Both the position numbers and the translations under genes were made by a program. DNA of 64,000 bases from Lentinula raphanica (lineage: Eukaryota > Basidiomycota > Agaricomycetes > Agaricales > Omphalotaceae): the NCBI GenBank assembly GCA_027919835.1, contig JANVFP010000013.1:310001-374000 (forward strand), written 5' to 3'. Of the stretch, positions 1 through 11,720 are shown one piece after another. The notes beneath the pieces were generated by a model that saw nothing but the letters and a program-made list of their open reading frames with translations, was not told the DNA's origin and made no database searches. How positions within the stretch are numbered: the stretch's first letter is position 1; each line of letters begins with the position of its first letter.

Positions 1-336
1 CCTTTTCGCACCCTCCACATCTCCTTCTTCTAACAGTCGGGTTCCTTGCTCCAGGCAATCCATGGCCTCGACCTCAGCGGGATCAGATGCTGTAGAATGT
101 GGGGTAGTAGATGACGCATAGCCTGAAAGATCAGGGGGTCATAGATGACAATTAAGTCAGCAAAAAAACAATAGTAACATACGCTTGCAGATCGAAGAAG
201 CCTTTACAGCGGGTTTGGCAATTACCGAGAAGAAAGGACGAATTTGACGGACATTGGAACCTAAAGAAGTACGAGATGAGTTCGCGAATTGGCGAGTCAA
301 AGTACGGGTCAAATTGGAGGGAGTTCTGGCGAACAT
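1..336 (-). CDS. Mitochondrial TPR-like protein, 5' end only
   Basis: This is the start of a minus-strand gene that runs off the left edge. I start it at the ATG at 336-334, which opens a typical mitochondrial targeting peptide: rich in Arg, Ser and Thr, almost free of acidic residues, about 50 residues long. Exon 1 is 336-183; a GTATGT..CAG intron spans 182-123; exon 2 runs from 122 to the window end. Exon 2 contains a helical stretch, LEQGTRLLEEGDVEGAK, which resembles the first helix of a tetratricopeptide repeat. I infer a matrix or inner-membrane TPR protein. The exact family cannot be told because most of the protein lies outside the window. It diverges from TIM23, with 159 bp between the two start codons. 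Confidence 0.55.
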
Positions 337-495
337 CGTGTGCCGCTGTGGAGGGTGAAGGATCAAGAGAGGCAACGAAATTTTAGTGACGCAATCGCAC
401 ACGTGATCCGGATCAGCAATTTTTCCAGCGCTCACAGCGCTCTACCGCGTACGCTCAGTCCTCTGTTCAGTCTTCTAGCTCCTTCAGTTGCCTTC

Positions 496-1424
496 ATGTC
501 TTCCGACAAACAAGCTTCCTCACAGGCTTCCTCATCTCGGGATGCAACCGACTACCTTCGCTCTGCCACATTTTCCAAGTCCGAAGGCACAACCATCTCC
601 CCAGAAAACGCTGTTACGGCTTCAGACCTTCTCCTGGGTTCGTATGATCCTGCAAAACTGCATCCTTTAGCCGACATTGGTGATAAACTGGACTACCTTC
701 TGCTTGATGACGACAAGACAAACGAGCTACCAGGCGCTGGGACTGCAATTCCTTCTCGGGGATGGAGTGATGATTTATGTTATGGAACTGGAACTATGTA
801 TCTCAGTGGTATGTCCTTCGGATCTCTTTCGAATTACCTCTTTTGCCTCCAATTTTACTATGCCCAGCCTCTCTGACATTTTCGGACTTCTCTCACCTTA
901 TCTTTGACTCGCGAACGACCCGCTCTTATTGTTTTTTTTGTTCCATCACATGCTCACCCTGGGTTTTTAGGTCTTGCTGTTGGCGGTGCATGGGGATTGC
1001 GCGAAGGCGCAAGAAGACCATTGGCTGTATCAAATACTAGACTACGGATCAACAGCGTTTTGAACTCGGTAACTCGAAGAGGCACATTTATAGGAAACTC
1101 AGCAGGTGTTCTCGGTTCGTTTTGGCTCGTCTCGCTTCCTGTCATCCCTACATTCTGACTGGTACTCCAGCTCTCGTGTACAATGGAGTCAATTCCTCGA
1201 TAGACGCCGCACGAGGCAAACACGACATTCTTGGAAGCGTTTCTGCAGGTGCGATTACGGGAGTACTTTATAAGTCAACAGGTAAAGTTTTTTTTACGTT
1301 CTACAATTTCCAATCGTTCCGACGATTTTATTATTCGTTAGCCGGAGTTAAACCTGCTCTCTCTGCGGCTCTATTCATGTCTGGAATGGCGGGATTCTGG
1401 AGCTATGTGAAAAAAATCATCTGA
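496..1424 (+). CDS. TIM23: Mitochondrial inner-membrane translocase subunit Tim23
   Basis: Channel subunit of the TIM23 complex, which moves presequence-bearing precursors across or into the inner mitochondrial membrane. Four exons, 496-808, 971-1114, 1171-1281 and 1342-1424, give 216 aa, close to the usual length. The first about 95 residues are soluble and Ser-rich, as expected for the intermembrane-space domain. The rest matches the Tim17/Tim22/Tim23 family: the segment around SRGWSDDLCYGTGTMYLSG leads into four Gly-rich membrane helices, with GLREGARRPLAVSNTRLRIN and the later SAGAITGVLYKST segment characteristic of Tim23. The ATG at 496 is preferred because it begins this N-terminal domain. 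All exon phases agree (1, 1, 1). The start region is shared with the divergent gene on the left. Identification is firm; the Tim23 rather than Tim17 assignment rests on the N-terminal extension and the conserved loop. Confidence 0.93.
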
Positions 1425-1735
1425 GCCTCTCATATGGCATATATTCTACACTTGCAGATTACCCCCGCTCAAACTTTTGGTGCCGCGGTATAGGCTCACT
1501 CTTAACTTACACGATCATTATGCGAATTTGCATTATTGAATCTAATCCATTTCTCCTTTTCGTATCGAGTGTGCCATATCAGGGGTGCACCGATCTAACA
1601 AATGAACTCAAATTGGTGATCTTTCAATCTCTTTCGACTCTACTGTCTATGTGTACCGATGTTATAAATGCTGACTCCTCAGACCTTTTTCTTGATCTCT
1701 CCTACACAAAACTGACGCAAGTTCGATTCTCGAGC

Positions 1736-3094
1736 ATGATCGACTCTCTTGCATTGTCGTCAAACGACCACCATGATCCCGACTCTACATTTGCATTCTG
1801 CACCGTGCAACTCGTATCTCCGGTTGAAAAAGTAAAATGTAGTCGTGGAGTACCTCGGAGGAATAAGGTTTGTTTTATTGTCTTTTTCCAAAACATGCGA
1901 ATCATCGGATACAACCTAGCCAGGACGAACTTGCCGCCTTTCATCTCCAGCGTCGAAATCGAGAGATGCTCTCCGCGTTGCAGTTCAATCTCCCGTACAA
2001 TTCAATCGCGAGGGCGGCAACGCTATCGAGGCCAAGTCCCGATCGCGCACGGTCTCTCGTTTTCCTACTCGTACGCTACCTCCTCTCACGATTCCTGGTC
2101 AAAGAGGTAGGAATAGAAGTGGGCAATCCTCACCGCGATCAGTGTATTCTACCTCCAGTTTCTTTCCTTCACATGGAAGCCGCAGCTCTCCTCCCTCTAG
2201 TCGTGGATCGTTTTCACACTTTACCCCAATACTTCCTGAAGGTTACTCACGCAGCCATCTCCCTCGTATACAAGTATCCTCGCTCCTCTCCGATCCTCGG
2301 GCTTTGTTTGTGCATTTTCCATGATGACAGATATGATACTCACCATGGCCTAACCCAGATCGTATCATCTGGAAGTTGTCCAGCAGCCTCAGAGTGCGGC
2401 TGAATTCGCCAATTATCCTCTCTCTCGTTTACCTGTGACGCCCCCGGTTATTGTCCGACTGAGTATCCACGATGCATCTGGCAACCAGGTCGAACCGTAA
2501 GAAATTCTGGAATTCGCTATGTACGTTGACTGAGGAAAATACACAGCGAGACCGAGCTGCCTTTCCTCATCGCACATTTGTCTCTGCATAATGAGAGCGT
2601 ATCAGAAAGATCTCCAAGCTCTGCATCAACCTTGTACGGTAATCTTGTATCGTCAATCGAGCAGCTCGAAGACCTTCAGGGTAATCGAGGCCTCTTTTTC
2701 CTATTCCCCGACGTCAGTATTCAATGGCGTGGTCGCTATAAATTGGGAATCACGCTTTTGCGAATTTCCGGGTGAGTGAATCTTTTCACTTGCACAGCTA
2801 GTAAACTTTATCGAATGGCTGACCTATATAGCTCTAGCATTGATGCTTCTGGAATTCTAGGTCTCGCCCAGCATGGACAAGCTTTGGCAGAGGCGAAGAC
2901 AAAGGTTTTTGAGGTTCTTCCTCGACACCAATATACTGCTGCTCGTGAGTGTACAATCTCATGCTCTGCGGATTTTGTGATCTTGTTTATAACACATTCT
3001 TTTTCTGTACGCTCCAGAACCGACCCGCCTCACCCAGTCATTCATCCGGCAAGGAGCGAGAATGTTCACATTTGTATCACCACCACATCCATGA
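1736..3094 (+). CDS. Velvet-family regulator
   Basis: Velvet proteins are fungal DNA-binding regulators that couple development, spore formation and secondary metabolism. Six exons (1736-1867, 1920-2305, 2359-2496, 2547-2771, 2832-2944, 3018-3094) join in phase to give 356 aa. Residues 1-170 are Ser/Pro/Arg-rich and probably disordered. The velvet domain fills about 174-356: it starts with YHLEVVQQPQSA (family hallmark: aromatic, then xxVxQQP), continues through TPPVIVRLSIHD, then STLYGNLVSSIEQL and RGLFFLFPDVSIQWRGRYKL, and ends at TRLTQSFIRQGARMFTFVS. Domain order and length fit VosA/VelB-type proteins, but I cannot assign the subgroup. The ATG at 1736 has A at -3; an earlier in-frame ATG at 1649 has a poor context. 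The first intron is the least certain. No nuclear localisation signal beyond basic clusters near residues 35-80 was recognised. Confidence 0.85.
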
Positions 3095-3756
3095 AGAGGA
3101 AGGGTATGAGAATATCGTGAACACAACTAAACGTCAGATCTGTTTATTCATGTGAACGCTATGCGCAATTTTCGACCTTCTAGGCATAGACGTTTTTTAA
3201 ATTTTGTTTCAATCAACAGGAAAAAAAGAAATCACAATTATGCAAAGTCGTATTCGACTTCCATCTCTCTCTAAAATGGTTGCTGAAGTCCCCCCGGCCA
3301 GCAGCTGAAAGCCAGAACTCTTTGTACTTCATTATGCTTGGGATTGGCTCGGAACAGGTTGAAACTCGAAAGCTTTACTCACGTATGCTGACCTGGGTTC
3401 CCCGCGCAGTCGTTTTAGCCTTTTTCTGTGTGCATAGCTGTAGAGCTCACGGGTAAAGTTCGTATTGACTGCGCAAGGTAGGGCGTGCGTGCTGCAGCTT
3501 GTGTGGAACCTGTGTTGTGAAGTTCAGTGCATGCTACGTACCACTGGCACTATGTACTTACAGTAGCTATGTAGCTTCGGCAGGCTGCTAAATACGAGGA
3601 AGATTAACCGGACGAACTCGCCGAATCCCGATCATACTATTTTGATTTCGTCATGTTTGCACTGCCACTTACAGCCTTCGGCCACGTGCCGAATACTTAA
3701 GCGCAGCGTTTTTGAACAGATCGTTTTCAACGCCCCTCAGTTTCTTGTCTCTTGTC
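3095..3756. other. Intergenic region, velvet to CYSTM
   Basis: About 660 bp without a supportable gene. It should hold the 3' UTR of the velvet gene and the promoter of the CYSTM gene. The stretch just before 3757 is pyrimidine-rich (TTTCTTGTCTCTTGTC), as is common before fungal start codons. I see no RNA gene or repeat. Confidence 0.5.
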
Positions 3757-4263
3757 ATGTCCGCCAACGATTATTACAACAACCAAAACAAGCAGTATTA
3801 CCCTCCTCAAGGCAAGCAGATATTGCTAGTATATCAAATTTCCTGAATTGACCTAATAATACTTTTCAGGTCCTCCTCCAGGTCAAGGAGGATACTATCC
3901 TCAAGTGCGCCTTTACATATTCCCCATACACAGCTTCCTTAAAACTTTATACAGCAACCACAGCAGGCTTACTATGGTGGAGGACCTCCTCAGGGTTACC
4001 CTCAACAAGGTGGTTACCAACCTCAGCCTCCCCCACAAACTGTCTATGTGTAAGTGTTTAAGGAGTTGCTTACTCTGCTTATTCGTATGAACTTGTCCGT
4101 CTTCTTACAGACAACAACCACAGCAAAGCTCAAGTGGCGGTGGATGTGGTGCCTGTCTGGCAGGAATGTGCTTGTGTTGTTGCGCTGAAGGTGTGTGATT
4201 TGTTTTTGATGGTGGTTACCATCTCATCGTTGCATTGCAGAACTTTGCGAGTGCTTATTGTAA
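3757..4263 (+). CDS. CYSTM-type cysteine-rich tail-anchored peptide
   Basis: A 95-residue protein from five very short exons: 3757-3811, 3870-3904, 3955-4049, 4111-4190, 4241-4263. Residues 1-70 are low-complexity, rich in Gln, Pro, Gly and Tyr (repeats such as GGYQPQPPPQ). The C-terminus, CGACLAGMCLCCCAEELCEC, is the hallmark of the cysteine-rich transmembrane (CYSTM) module, a small membrane-associated domain tied to stress and metal tolerance in eukaryotes. Exon phases agree throughout. The first intron appears to use a GC donor (AAG|GCAAGC..CAG) rather than GT: only this choice keeps the Gln/Pro/Gly repeat in frame. Molecular function in basidiomycetes is not known to me; plasma-membrane association is inferred from the family. 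Confidence 0.82.
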
Positions 4264-4975
4264 ACCTCCACTCATCCTTCACGTTTGGATCGGACCATCA
4301 TGTCATGTAGATTACCCTTCTATTTCCCCTTGTCCTTTCCCGTATCTCACGGCTTTGTATTTTTCATTCATCCTTTCCTTCATGGTTCATACCTCTATCC
4401 CTCATATGGAGTGGAACACACTGTAACATTGAAGGCGTTAATGACAAGTTGAGCTATTAAGTGGTGCACTGCAGTTCGGTATCAGTTTGCAGAAGAACAA
4501 CAATCATGATAGTGATGGTTTTCAACGCCTCCCCCCTGTTCGCATTGCTGCGCTTGAGCCTCAAGTCTCAACGTTCAGCATTCATCTATCACCATCTGAT
4601 TTTCGGCCGAGCATTTAGATGACTTCGAGGCGTTCAATGCGGTCATTATACCTCAGCCCAAAGTCCAATCGGCGCGAGGGCTATATCATTCGATATGTGA
4701 CATGTCGCGACTTCCATGAGGCTGAGCAATGCGGCTGTGATAAAATTCTCTCTGTTCGCGGAAGATGATCGGAAGAGTTATCGTCCGCGCACGTGTGAAA
4801 ATTTCGGCGAAATCCGGAACGAGCCGATAACAAAATTTGACAACCGTCCACAAAACGGCTTTCAACTCCTCCAGCTTGACCTCTTTGTTACTTCACCTCT
4901 CAGCCTCCCTGCACTGTACTGGGAATAGGCTTGCCATTCCAATTACTTAGACTTAATATTTAACCACCTTTCGTC
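4264..4975. other. Intergenic region, CYSTM to phosphate carrier
   Basis: About 710 bp with no supportable gene. The left part should be the CYSTM 3' UTR (T/C-rich). The right part, ending just before ATG 4976, should be the phosphate-carrier promoter and leader. No repeat or RNA gene was recognised; short reading frames here lack any family resemblance. Confidence 0.45.
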
Positions 4976-6136
4976 ATGTCTGTACCTACGAAATGGGATG
5001 CCAGGTCAGTTCTTTCTAGGCTACTTTCACTTTCGCAGTACTCAAGTTGTTTTCTCCAAGGTATCTTGGACCTGTGCCTCATGATACCTCATACTACGCC
5101 AAGTGTATGCTTGGTGGTGCGCTCGCTTGCGGTTTTACCCATGCGGGTATCACTCCTCTTGATGTTGCTAAGTGTAACATGCAAGTGCGTGTTTCTAATT
5201 CTACCCAACAGCGCTGTCGATGAACACTCATATCACATAGGTTAACCCTCAAAAATACACCGGAACGGGTGCGAGCTTGAAACTCCTCCTGAAAGAGGAA
5301 GGTTCTCGTGGTATTTGGAAGGGTGTTGGTCCGACCTTTGTCGGCTACTCGCTCCAGGGAATGTTCAAATATGGTCTATACGAGTTCTTCAAAGACACAT
5401 ACATGAACGCTGCTGGACAAGAGTTGACCGAAAAATACAAGGGAGCGATTTGGCTAGCTGGTTCCGCCTCTGCAGAAGTTTTCGCCGATATTGCTTTGTG
5501 CCCTTTGGAAATGACGAAAGTCAAAATCCAGACGAGCCCTACCGGAACCTTCCCCATTCCCTTCGGCGCTGCATTGTCAGAGATGAACAAGCTGAAGGTG
5601 GAGACTCGTTTCCCATTCGGATCCCTTGTTCCCCTCTGGTCGCGTCAGGTACGTTCGCTATTAAAGAAATATTAGGCTACAATATTAACTCTACTTACTA
5701 CTTAACGCAGATCCCTTATACCATGGCCAAGTTCTTCTTCTTTGAGAAGATCGCCGAGATGTTCTACACCTACGTCTTCACCCAACCTAAAGACACGTAC
5801 AGCAAATCCACTCAGCTTGGTATCACGTTCGCGTCTGGTTACATTGCTGGTGTTGTCTGTGCCATCGTTTCACATCCTGCTGATTCCATGGTATCTCTTC
5901 TTGGCAAGGCTCAGAACAAGGGCAAGTCTATCGGAACTATCGCCAGTGAAGTCGGTTTCGCAACTTTGGCTACGAAGGGTCTCAGCACTAGGGTGGTCAT
6001 GATCGGTAAGTACAGAACGCTCTCACATGACGATATGATACTCAATTATCTTGTAGGTACTCTTACTGGCTTCCAATGGTGGATCTACGACACCTTCAAG
6101 TCTTCCATGGGTATGGGCACCACTGGTGGAAAGTAA
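4976..6136 (+). CDS. Mitochondrial phosphate carrier
   Basis: Inner-membrane carrier of the SLC25 family that imports inorganic phosphate with protons for ATP synthesis. Five exons (4976-5004, 5061-5184, 5241-5648, 5711-6005, 6057-6136) give 311 aa, the usual size. Three repeats of about 100 residues are visible, each with a carrier signature: PLDVAKCNMQ in repeat 1, PLEMTKVKIQ in repeat 2 and HPADSMVSLL in repeat 3. The loops KGVGPTFVGYSLQGMFKYG and VPLWSRQIPYTMAKFFFFE are diagnostic of phosphate carriers rather than other SLC25 members. It resembles yeast Pic2/Mir1; I do not choose between them. The ATG at 4976 begins the short N-terminal tail. All exon phases agree. Confidence 0.94.
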
Positions 6137-6569
6137 ATGATCATATCCTCGTCATAGTACGTGAAGGTGTCGTCTATCAGTGTACTCATCTTTACGGACC
6201 CATCGTAGGATTATTATTCTACATGTTGTCTATTGCTGAACACTGCAACCTGTTTTTCACCTGTTATATACTTACGTAGAAATGAAGCATCGTTGTTAAT
6301 GTCAGACAATGGCAATCATAAACTCGCATCTCATCTCAGAGAATATGAACATGAACATAAGCTGAAGAACCTGTCCGAACTGCGAAGGTCGAGGCTCGAG
6401 AGGGCTCGAGGAAGCGTAGAGTCCTGTAGAGTCTAGGTGTAGGCAATTAGCTCGCACCTGATTGGCTAACTGTCACGCTTTCCGTCTACTGCCGAGTGTC
6501 ACGTTCATTCTGTCACCAAACTCTAACTTCATCCGAATCCGACTTGGTCAAAAATAATCTCTACCTCAA
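6137..6569. other. Intergenic region, phosphate carrier to cytochrome c1
   Basis: About 430 bp holding the 3' UTR of the carrier gene and the cytochrome c1 promoter. I see no gene, repeat or structured element; a short CTCGAG-rich stretch near 6390-6410 is unremarkable. Confidence 0.4.
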
Positions 6570-7900
6570 ATGTTGTCGAGGTTGCCCCCAGGTGCCTTGA
6601 AGCAGGCGGCTTCAGCAGCTAGACTGAGGTCGCCTTCGCTTGCTTCAAGTTCGCGGTCTACCTCGGTGAGCCGGAAAAACTATGAAGTTTTGAGCGAACT
6701 AATGAGTACCAGGTTCGTTTTGCGTCTTCAAGCGCCTCGTCTTCGTCAAATGCATTTGAAGTGCGTGTCATTCGTTGCTACTGCCATAATCTCTTCTGAT
6801 ATGTCGACAGTCTTTCATGAACTCCCGGTTGACCCTTGCTTCTGCGACTCTATTCACCGCTGGTACCGTGGCCTGGTACGCTCATCTATATGGTACTTTG
6901 CCTTTCATTGGCGAAGCACATGCAAGCCATCTCAGCGACGAGGGTCTGCACCCTCCTGCCTACCCTTGGCCTCATAATGGCTTTTTCGACTCCTTTGACC
7001 ATGCCAGGTAAGCAAACTTACCATTCGGAGTCCGATTCATCTCTCATATTCATCTCAACTCCTGTTTCCAGTATTAGACGGGGTTATCAAGTCTACCGCG
7101 AAGTTTGTGCAGCATGTCATTCCCTTAACCGTATCGCCTGGCGTAACCTCGTCGGTGTCTCTCATACTGCTGATGAAGCTCGCGAAATGGCAGAAGAGGT
7201 CGAGTACCAGGATGGACCGAATGATGACGGAGAGATGTTCCAGCGTCCAGGAAAACTTGCCGACTATATGCCCGCTCCTTACCCGAACGAAGAAGCTGCT
7301 CGTGCTGGTAATGCTGGTGCCCTTCCTCCTGACTTGAGTCTTATTGTCAAAGCGCGTCATGGTGGTGCTGTAAGTGTCTGGAACGGGTCTGGATGTGTAC
7401 TTGAAATCTGACGGTGAATTACGCAGGACTACATCTTCGCTCTTCTCACTGGTTATGTCGACCCACCAGCTGGAGTTGAAATACGTGAGGGCATGAACTA
7501 CAATCCCTTCTTCCCTGGCGGTGCGCTCTCTATGGCCCGAGTCCTCTTCGATGGCTTGGTCGAATACGATGATGGTTCGTTCCTGCACATTTGTTCATCA
7601 ACTTGTTCCCTGATTTTGTCTGGTTAGGAACTCCCGCTACTACATCTCAGATGGCCAAAGATGTAGTCACTTTCCTGAACTGGGCTGCTGAGCCTGAGCA
7701 TGATGAAAGAAAAAAGACTGGTATCAAGGCTATTATCCTGTTTTCCACCTTATTCGCCCTCAGTGTGTATACGAAACGGTACAAGTGGGGTCCCATCAAG
7801 AACAGGAAGATTCGTCAGTCCTTTTTCTTCTGTTTCTACGTGTATATGCTAACGCTCGATTACAGAGTACAACCCTCCCGCCGACAAAACAGGACATTAG
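6570..7900 (+). CDS. CYT1: Cytochrome c1, heme protein of complex III
   Basis: Catalytic subunit of the ubiquinol-cytochrome c reductase, passing electrons from the Rieske protein to cytochrome c on the outer face of the inner membrane. Seven exons: 6570-6665, 6713-6760, 6811-7007, 7072-7369, 7427-7574, 7628-7813, 7866-7900. The N-terminus is a bipartite mitochondrial presequence: an Arg/Ser/Ala-rich part, then a hydrophobic sorting stretch ([20 protein letters not shown]). The heme-binding CAACH lies in the exon starting at 7072. The axial methionine motif [12 protein letters not shown] follows in the exon from 7427. A C-terminal membrane anchor ([20 protein letters not shown]) precedes a short basic matrix tail. 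Spacing between CAACH and the methionine, and the [19 protein letters not shown] loop, are family-typical. All exon phases agree. Confidence 0.95.
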
Positions 7901-8180
7901 AGTTAGGAGTAAAATTTACCGAAGTGTGTATGGTACACCAACCTAATCTTACTGGATAGATACTCTCTAGCGTCTTGTCGCTCGTCTTCTACACAAGCTG
8001 TATCTGGAGTAGAGTAGTGTCATAGACCATGCGCCGAACCGATGCCAGTTCCATTATTCCACTAGTTAACCTACGTTGAATCAGGGCGCTTAGTGATTAC
8101 GTGATACACAGACCTCTTCATCTCACCACCACCGTCCAAGTCCCAACTGACATAGAGATTCTCTCAGTACTCCTTCTTAC

Positions 8181-9974
8181 ATGGCTTCAACATCATGGCC
8201 TCCGCAACTCAAGTCAGTGTGCTTACACTTTAATGGATATACACTCTGAAATGTGCCAAACTCGTAGGGATTGGGTTGCAAAATGCTTGGGACAAATGAC
8301 AGACAGTAATAGGAAGGAAGCTCAAGACGAACTCAGACAGGTAATTGCTGATGCTTTTGCGGCACACACGCTTTGGACGACAGATTGGAATGGAGTGCAA
8401 CTACAAAGGTCGGCCTTTATCGAACTACTCGATAGTCGTTCCTCAATACACAAATTCCAGCCTTTTACCCAAACCAGCCCTCGCTCTTAAACGCAAGATG
8501 TGCGCATATCCTATGGCTCATCATAGCATGCGATGCTCACTCGATTCATAGGAATGACGCTACTCCTGCAAACAAGAAAGCCAAAAAGTCCTCTGTCAAA
8601 CAAATCACAACTGGCACCGCGTCTCTGGATCTCAATGATCAAGCAGCCCTGAGCCGTAGAGCCGAAAGATTTCAGCGAGAGCATGAAATTGAACGGCAGA
8701 AGTCAAGGAATTCGTCGTTGAAAGCAAACGCTCACAATAAACATCTATTCAGTAACACTTCTTGGAGTACATCTCGTTCAGCTTCACCTTCAGGAGTAGA
8801 TGAACCAGAGGCAGATCCGGTGTGTGTGTGTGTGCTGACGTACGTTCGGATGCTGACAGAACGAGTAGAACGTCATTGACTGGGACCGGTTCACAATAGT
8901 CGGGACTTCAAAAGAAATATTCAAGGATTATTTACGACTAACAGATGTACGACTTTCTTCAAACTCGCACGAGATCCGGCTCAACTTCTTTTCTAGACGC
9001 CAAAACCAGAAACAATCCGACCTTATCCCGTTCTTCAAGAAACACTGGTGCAGCTCAAAAAGAGATGGAGGGAGAAGTGTTCATATGCCTGGATATGCAA
9101 TCAACTGAAAAGTCTTCGTCAAGATCTTATTGTGCGCCGATCTCCTCCTTCATACGCAACCCTAGGCCTTGCATGCACTCCTAATTGCCTTTGTTGATAG
9201 GTGCAACGGATTAAGAACGAATTCACGGTACAGGTTTATGAAATTCATGCTCGTATGGCACTTGAAAGTGTAGGTCCACCCCTTTTTGACTTTCATCTCG
9301 GCCTGAAATGTTCTGCTTAGAGCGATATGGTCGAATACAATTCATGTCAAGCCATGCTCAAAACACTTTATGAGCTAGGGATACCAGGAAAAGTGGAAGA
9401 ATTCACAGGATACCGGATCCTCATGCTATTACACGGTCGTAATAGAAGCGGTAAATTATGTTCTCTTTGAAAGTCGCACTGCTCATCATCTCGTATAGAA
9501 CTCAATCTATACGTAGGTCAACTAACACCCAAACAGAAGGCGGATCCCGCTGTACGACATGCCCTTGATGTTCAACGCTCACTCTCCATGGGCAATTATC
9601 ATGCACTCTTTCTGCTATATCTAAATGCTCCAAATATGGGTGCTTATATCATGGATCACTTTATTCCTCGAGAACGAGTTAAAGCGTTGATGATTATAAC
9701 GAAAGCGTGAGTCTAACACAGTTTGCCTAATTGTGAGAACTCAGTCCTTTCTTCTAGCTACCGAACGATATCGCTATCTTTCCTCCAGAACGAACTCGCC
9801 TTTGACGATTTGGATTCTACCCTCAAGTACCTAGAAGAACACAAGGCAGCTCGTTTTACGAACTCTGGCAGTTCTAACAGCGAAAAGATAATCGATTGCA
9901 AATCAGCAGCTATAAACCTCGGACAGGTGTTCGAAGAGAAGTATCGTAAGGTGGGAATTAGGGGTGCTGTATAG
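8181..9974 (+). CDS. SAC3/GANP-family protein, Thp3/LENG8 type
   Basis: Ten exons (8181-8212, 8268-8408, 8461-8499, 8552-8819, 8869-8946, 8997-9131, 9201-9269, 9321-9450, 9499-9706, 9758-9974) give 438 aa. The N-terminus (LRQVIADAFAAHTLWTTDW) and a lysine-rich linker lead to the SAC3/GANP/PCI-like fold at about residues 185-430. Signature segments are DYLRLTD, PETIRPYPVLQETLVQLKKR, QLKSLRQDL and VQRIKNEFTVQVYEIHARMA, which together identify the yeast Thp3 / human LENG8 branch. Thp3 works with Csn12 in transcription elongation and mRNA maturation. The third exon is inferred from the continuation QSLLPKPALALKRK across two introns. A (TG)n run starts the intron after 8819. All phases agree. The exact protein partner here is unknown. 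Confidence 0.85.
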
Positions 9975-10262
9975 ATCTTATTCTGCTATATCATACTCGT
10001 AAGGCCCTTCGTTCTTCCAGAGATCTATCATACTATCACTCAATTGCGCCTAATGCACATGAAAGGAGACTGAGAAAAAAGCACAGCGACAAAGCAAAGC
10101 AACTGTTTGCACAGTTTACAAACAGTGAGAACATTATGTAGATACTAGAGAGAACTGAAGTGTCTGAGAGAAATCATCCAACTATTAGCCACTAACAATG
10201 TGGGCCTGCCAGTGTAAAATAACGATGCAATAACAATTCGAAAGCTCAGATAGAGAACTGGA

Positions 10263-11672
10263 TCATTTTCCTAATATCCCTTCTGCTTTTAACTGATCTA
10301 CCCGCGCACTGAAAACATTATAGTCCATTGACGAAGGCGGTACGCGATTCAAGTCTGCAGGATTCTGCAAATGGAAAGGACCGGGCGTTTCTTTCTTCCA
10401 ACTGTGCGGCCGCTGCCAAACTATCCAGTCTTCGGGGAGCTGGGAGCAGCGTGATGGATACTTTTCAGTATCTTCATTGGTACAAGTTCGTGAAACTGGT
10501 AAAAGAACGGGAAGGTCTTCGAACTCGAGAACTTCCTGTGTCTTGTTCGAATCTTCTATGGTTTCCAAAGTAATCTGCCGTGCAATCGGACGGCGACCAG
10601 GTGAATTGAAGGACGGCGACTGGAGAGCGCTGGCCTGAACAAGACGAGGGAACTGTCGGGATGGCGGCGAAGCAGGCGGAGTACGAGGTGATGAGGGTGG
10701 TAGTGGTCGAGACAGATGAAGGTTGAAAATGTCCGAGTAGCCCACAGGGTTACGAGGCCATGGGGGAGGTTCAGAAATATCGCGAGACTGGAAATATGAA
10801 CACCAAGAGGCACGTAACTGACCCTCTAGCGCCGTTGATGGTAAGTTTCTTTGTTCGAAGTGCACGGAATCGAGATGGTCGATTAAGAAAAGTTCGCCTT
10901 CGAAAGGCTGCTCGTTTTCGCATGTCTGGAAAGGACAACACAGTGGAACTCTTGCCATGTGGGAATCAACATGTTGCTCTAAGCTTTCGCGAGAAGTGTG
11001 AACACGATTGGAACATCGAAACGCGCAACGCCATTCTTTTCGTGTTTTAGTACGGGACACTCCAGCCTGAGATTGCACAGTACATGTCTAGCGTTAAAAC
11101 CATCAAAGAAAGAGCAGATTATGATTGATAACAACATACCTGTTCGTCTTTCTGCAGCTTTTTCACGGTGAGAGTGTGTCGTCGAAGAAGATGCTGAATG
11201 GGAAAAGGATCAGAATTTGATTGTATACAGTTTTGGAAACCTTAACAAGGCCAAATATGTGAAATTCTGGATTTTGACTTTTGCCCCAGCAGTGAATGGT
11301 CTAACGACGAACGTCCATTATAGTACGAAATCAGACCTACCAGTTTGTATGCTTCCCAAGAGACCAGAATTGCATTGCAAGAGTCTGGAGTCGTGATCTG
11401 ACATTTCACCCCCTTTAGCAACATGGTCTTTTTGGCAAGGTCAAGTAGTGTGTCCGGTGTAAGATTTGTAGTCAATATGGACATTACACATGAAGTAATG
11501 CCAACATCAAGCAATGTCTTATTCCGAGGCCCTTGTTCAGTGGAATTTGGATGATTCTGACCTGGAGGTATAAAAGAAAGAAAAATGATATTAGGTAAAA
11601 AATGACAGTTGCAGTGAATCTCATCTTATCTATACGGTCATCCGAGATGGATAACACTACGGCTGACGCCAT
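10263..11672 (-). CDS. C2H2-like zinc-finger protein, function unknown
   Basis: Modelled on the minus strand with five exons: 11672-11636, 11561-11341, 11300-11241, 11193-11140, 11087-10263, giving 398 aa with consistent phases. The protein has irregular zinc-finger pairs: Cys residues near CQITTPDSCN are followed by GLVKHLLRRHTLTV (His-x4-His), then WRCAFRCSNRVH with ESLEQHVDSHM, then a third Cys/His set ending HLDSVHFEQ. The C-terminal half is Pro/Ser-rich and probably disordered. I infer nucleic-acid binding only. The first 18 coding bases sit inside the terminal repeat of the CACTA-type element at 11656-24860, so the chosen start may be transposon-supplied, or the true 5' end may have been lost. 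The donor of intron 1 (GTATAG) is weak. Downstream exons are better supported. Confidence 0.6.
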
Positions 11673-11720
11673 ATTATTCCGGCAAAATATATTAGGAAAG
11701 TGATAAGGATTGTAGTTATT

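Noticed and set aside
8820..8834. (TG)n run
   Set aside because: A short microsatellite at the start of an intron of the Thp3-like gene; ordinary.
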